Shown piece by piece: positions 61,530-64,000 of a stretch of 64,000 nt of DNA (the stretch's first letter is position 1; every line of letters starts with the position of its first letter). The stretch is from Candidatus Poribacteria bacterium. Its GTDB lineage: Bacteria > Poribacteria > WGA-4E > WGA-3G. The notes under the pieces are model-generated. The model searched no databases, was not told where the DNA came from, and saw only the letters and a program-made list of their open reading frames with translations. Made by a program: the position numbers and the translations under genes. The DNA lies in contig JAPPIG010000118.1 in the NCBI GenBank assembly GCA_028820635.1, positions 284,692 through 348,691 of the forward strand. Reading direction: 5' to 3'.

Positions 61530-63245
61530 CTATGTCTTAACTTTTTTCAATTTCCGCCTTGCGCGCCAATATGCAAACTGCCGATAATAATAACCTATAT
61601 TTTTCGGAATGTTCTTAAACTCTGGCACGAATTGGCACATCCCGCCGAGGACAACCAACTGCCCCTTCGCACGCGTCATAGCAACATAAAAGACACGCCG
61701 TTCTTCTTCAAGTATGGTATCCTTCCGAGGAAACCTCCGATTCAACGTATTATGAATAAGGATAACCTTTTCCCATTCACGCCCTTTTGCTTTATGTATT
61801 GTCGTAACCTCTACTGGAAAAGATAAGGATTCACTTGAAAGTATCTCCTCAATCCGATTAACTTCATAGTTGGTTCTGACAAGGATTGCTGTTTCAACAA
61901 GATCGGACAATTGCTGTAATAGATGTTTTTTGATGGTTTCAGGTGTCGTCTCTATAATGTCTATCTCTTTTTTCATCGGATTATGGGAACGTAGATTTTT
62001 CCGAATCCGAGGTGTGTTGCGTGCAATTATGGCTCTTGCATGTTCAACAATTGTTGATGTAGAACGATAATTACGCGTAATTTCATATTTTTCCACATCT
62101 CGTCGGTTGGCGAATTTTTGCATAATTTGAGAATCCCCGCCCCGAAAACTATAAATCGCCTGATCATCATCTCCCACAGCCAAAAGGTTCTCTGATAATT
62201 GAGAAATCAGCCGAAAGTCAATTGGGGCGATATCTTGAAATTCATCTACAAGCACATAAGGATATTTGGCTATGTATTTTTGGCGGATGTCTGGGTGAGT
62301 TTCAAACAGATGTGCGGAGTAGATAATCATATCCTCAAAATCAATAGCATTCGCGGCTGATTTTTGGTCTTCATATTTCTTTGCAAATTCGCGTGCCACA
62401 GGATTTTGTAATGTGTTTGGATCAAAAAGCCCGCTTTCAACCCGCCGCTTTGCTCGCATGACTATCTCTTTTATCTCGTAGAAACGGTCACGAAGATTTT
62501 CAAAATCAGGGTCTCTATCCAGATGATCCGTGTACTGAACGTTAAAATGTTGACAGAACATCTCAAGCATAACTTGATTGCTAAACTGTTCTCGCATCGG
62601 GTCTGCGCGGTTGAACACTTCACCACAGTTTCTGTGATGTCTAATCCAGTATGCTTCACGTCCGTTCGCCTCTCTTCCTTCAACCTGTTCCAATACTTTA
62701 AAAATGAACTGCGTTTCACCTTCAGCACGAATGGCTTGACGGAGTCTATCATTTGAGGAATGACTGAAGTGTTCACGCCTCCGCCGTTCCGGATTTGTGG
62801 ATTGTCCTATATAACACTTGCCTGTCTGTTTGTTTTCAATTTTATAGATGGAAACTTTTGTAGATGAGGCTGCTTGCTCAATTTGTCCTTTTTCTTGGGC
62901 TATGATTTTATCTATTTCTCCTGACCAAATTTCCGGATGATGTTTAAATCCTGCCTGCTTGTAGTTTGCGGTGACAATATCTTTTCCAAAAGCGTGGAGT
63001 GTACGGATGACAGGCAAAGTGCCATTTGACTTCAGTCCAAGCACAATCCGATTTTCCATCTCTTCAACCGCTTTTCTATTGAATGCTATGGCAAGGATTT
63101 TTGAGGGAGGGATGTTGTGGGTTTGAATGAGGTTTAAAATACGTGCTGTTACGACTCTGGTTTTACCACTCCCCGGTCCAGCAATAACGATGGCGGGACC
63201 AGCTAAATGGTTAACAGCTTTCTCTTGGTTTTTGTCAAGATTCAT
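61530..63245 (-). CDS. SF1 (UvrD/Rep-type) helicase with embedded GIY-YIG nuclease domain
   Basis: This 571-residue protein is short for UvrD. Helicase motifs are present: Walker A AGPGSGKTR (22-30), Ia, motif II VLVDEFQDIAP (about 331), motif III VGDDDQAIYSFRGGD, motif IV-V and motif VI RVFYVAMTRAKGQL. Between motif Ia and II, residues 131-216 form a GIY-YIG domain: SIYKI, CYIGQS, the Arg cluster NPERRRREHF and Glu197 in REAYWI. All catalytic positions of a GIY-YIG endonuclease appear intact. The insertion lies where subdomain 1B of Rep-like helicases normally sits. A repair or anti-phage role is inferred. Translation signals before the ATG are poor. Confidence 0.85.
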   Translation of the reverse strand: MNLDKNQEKAVNHLAGPAIVIAGPGSGKTRVVTARILNLIQTHNIPPSKILAIAFNRKAVEEMENRIVLGLKSNGTLPVIRTLHAFGKDIVTANYKQAGFKHHPEIWSGEIDKIIAQEKGQIEQAASSTKVSIYKIENKQTGKCYIGQSTNPERRRREHFSHSSNDRLRQAIRAEGETQFIFKVLEQVEGREANGREAYWIRHHRNCGEVFNRADPMREQFSNQVMLEMFCQHFNVQYTDHLDRDPDFENLRDRFYEIKEIVMRAKRRVESGLFDPNTLQNPVAREFAKKYEDQKSAANAIDFEDMIIYSAHLFETHPDIRQKYIAKYPYVLVDEFQDIAPIDFRLISQLSENLLAVGDDDQAIYSFRGGDSQIMQKFANRRDVEKYEITRNYRSTSTIVEHARAIIARNTPRIRKNLRSHNPMKKEIDIIETTPETIKKHLLQQLSDLVETAILVRTNYEVNRIEEILSSESLSFPVEVTTIHKAKGREWEKVILIHNTLNRRFPRKDTILEEERRVFYVAMTRAKGQLVVLGGMCQFVPEFKNIPKNIGYYYRQFAYWRARRKLKKVKT

Positions 63246-63308
63246 ATTAAATCATAGCAAAGAATACTTAATACCATTTCTATATGATAATATCACATTA
63301 TTTCGTAG

Positions 63309-63342
63309 GTCGGGTAGAAGCGGTAGCGAAACCCGACTTTTT
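63309..63342 (+). terminator. GTCGGGT-type repeat acting as a possible terminator
   Basis: GTCGGGT at 63309-63315 pairs with ACCCGAC at 63331-63337, followed by T5. The same family recurs at 63928-63954 and in partial inverse form at 63980-64000, so it is also a dispersed repeat. Confidence 0.6.
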
Positions 63343-63644
63343 ATATCGTCATGTCCAATTATTTCAATAATTCACCATAGTATATCATTGGAAAGATGCA
63401 AAGTCAAAACGTTTGTAACTTGAATTCAAAACCATTCAATACTCTAATGATTTCTATCTTTACCAAGACTCCAAAAAATCGTCTCAACCACCATGTTGAC
63501 AACAAAATACACGCTCATCCAAGATGCAAAAAACGTATCAACCCCAACTTTTCCTGCAAACTTATTGTAAACATATTGGATATCTATTGTTCCGAATACC
63601 ACATAAACTTCTGATCATCACCTACAATCAAGTATAATATCAAT

Positions 63645-63893
63645 ATGAAAAACACAACCACTCCCCAAACACAAAAACAGCCAGCACACAAATCTAAAGC
63701 AAAACAAAAACGAGAAAATGCTACTCAAAACTATACCAATTTAGCCATAATATTGAAAAATCGTGAAAGGTGTCCACGTCATAATTGCAAAAAAGTGCAA
63801 CAACGGAAAATTCGCTATAAAACCAATAACAGACTGGGTTTAGAGCGAATTTCAAAAAGTTACCACGGTAACAAAAAAGTTACCAAATGGTAA
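63645..63893 (+). CDS. Small very basic hypothetical protein in the structured element
   Basis: An 82-residue Lys/Arg/Asn-rich frame (MKNTTTPQTQKQPAHKSKAK... to KSYHGNKKVTKW) begins 9 bases after a TATAAT box, leaving almost no leader. Copy 1 of the element retains traces of the same frame (QKRQRETCQNK, then ISKIYHGIKKYT) but with stops. It may be a nucleic-acid-binding peptide or simply an open frame in a repeat. No RBS is visible. Confidence 0.3.
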   Translation: MKNTTTPQTQKQPAHKSKAKQKRENATQNYTNLAIILKNRERCPRHNCKKVQQRKIRYKTNNRLGLERISKSYHGNKKVTKW

Positions 63894-63899
63894 CTTTTT
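63879..63899 (+). terminator. Hairpin terminator closing structured element 2
   Basis: With its A-tract and T-tract the second palindrome forms 11-bp arms AAAAAGTTACC/GGTAACTTTTT around AAAT, a good intrinsic terminator. The preceding palindrome's right arm GGTAAC can pair with this one's left arm GTTACC instead, giving a mutually exclusive fold. Confidence 0.55.
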
Positions 63900-63927
63900 A
63901 AGGAGATGATTCCAGTTTATCTTGTAG

Positions 63928-64000
63928 GTCGGGTAGAGCGCAGCTAAACCCGACATGATCGCACTGTCCTACTAAGATTGTCGAGTTTCGCTGCGCTCTA
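63928..64000. repeat. GTCGGGT-family repeats at the window end
   Basis: GTCGGGTAGAGCGCAGCTAA followed by ACCCGAC (63928-63954), then GTCGAGTTTCGCTGCGCTCT at 63980-63999 in the inverse orientation, cut off by the end of the window. Confidence 0.6.

Larger units (their letters stand above)
63432..63899 (+). repeat. Structured ~465-bp element, copy 2
   Basis: This block aligns with the minus strand of 19659-20104. It carries CCATTCAAT, a frameshifted MLTTKYTL frame from 63493, GTATAATATCA at about 63631, a basic ORF and two palindromes, GTTACC-AC-GGTAAC (63859-63872) and GTTACC-AAAT-GGTAAC (63879-63894), separated by A6 and followed by T5. Confidence 0.7.

Noticed and set aside
63396..63614. 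72-residue plus-strand frame at the start of structured element 2
   Set aside because: It is in a different frame from the MLTTKYTL reading conserved with element 1 and has no translation signals.

Overview
The window reads as a chromosomal segment of an uncultured, moderately AT-rich, double-membrane bacterium. The gene content points to the Poribacteria or a similar WSA/PVC-like lineage: secreted WD40 proteins, lipoproteins, a PhyH dioxygenase, an FGE-like protein, a PorV-like outer-membrane protein, an enolase-superfamily enzyme, and extracytoplasmic-function (ECF) sigma factors with sensor extensions. This taxonomic guess is an inference from gene style; there is no rRNA or marker tree in the window.

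Layout. 0-11 kb (+ strand): housekeeping genes glyA, folC, hppA, ilvD, an rluD-type pseudouridine synthase and an aldo/keto reductase, with a cluster of three small lipoproteins between hppA and ilvD. 12-18 kb (- strand): three tandem paralogous secreted proteins, each with 14 WD40 repeats. 18-30 kb: a Ca2+/cation antiporter, a compact tmRNA-like RNA, a PLP decarboxylase, a DUF3696 ATPase/partner gene pair that looks like a defence module, and a glnS-gltX-aminotransferase operon. 30-34 kb: yvcK, glmM, an ABC-2-type permease and a HEAT/TPR protein. 34.5-35.9 kb: an IS4-type insertion sequence with a target duplication and a frameshifted transposase.

36-55.5 kb is the most unusual part. Five paralogous genes each encode an ECF sigma factor joined in one polypeptide to a transmembrane helix and a large extracytoplasmic BNR-type beta-propeller. 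Small exported or anchored proteins lie between copies 4 and 5. Several copies, and one exported laminin-G-like protein, share a conserved upstream module with a TTGCA...TGCAA palindrome, which suggests a self-contained surface-sensing regulon. 56-63 kb: an enolase-superfamily enzyme, a PhyH/FGE-like/PorV-like operon behind a consensus sigma70 promoter, an MFS exporter, and an SF1 helicase with a GIY-YIG nuclease domain embedded in it.

Intergenic DNA is rich in structured repeats. These include a REP-like family whose stems covary between copies, a second GTCGGGT...ACCCGAC family, and two ~450-bp elements (19.7-20.1 kb and 63.4-63.9 kb, in opposite orientation). Each of these two elements ends in two adjacent palindromes whose four arms have changed together between the copies. 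The best candidates for undescribed biology are the 83-nt tmRNA-like gene, the membrane-tethered sigma factor array with its promoter module, and this covarying element pair.
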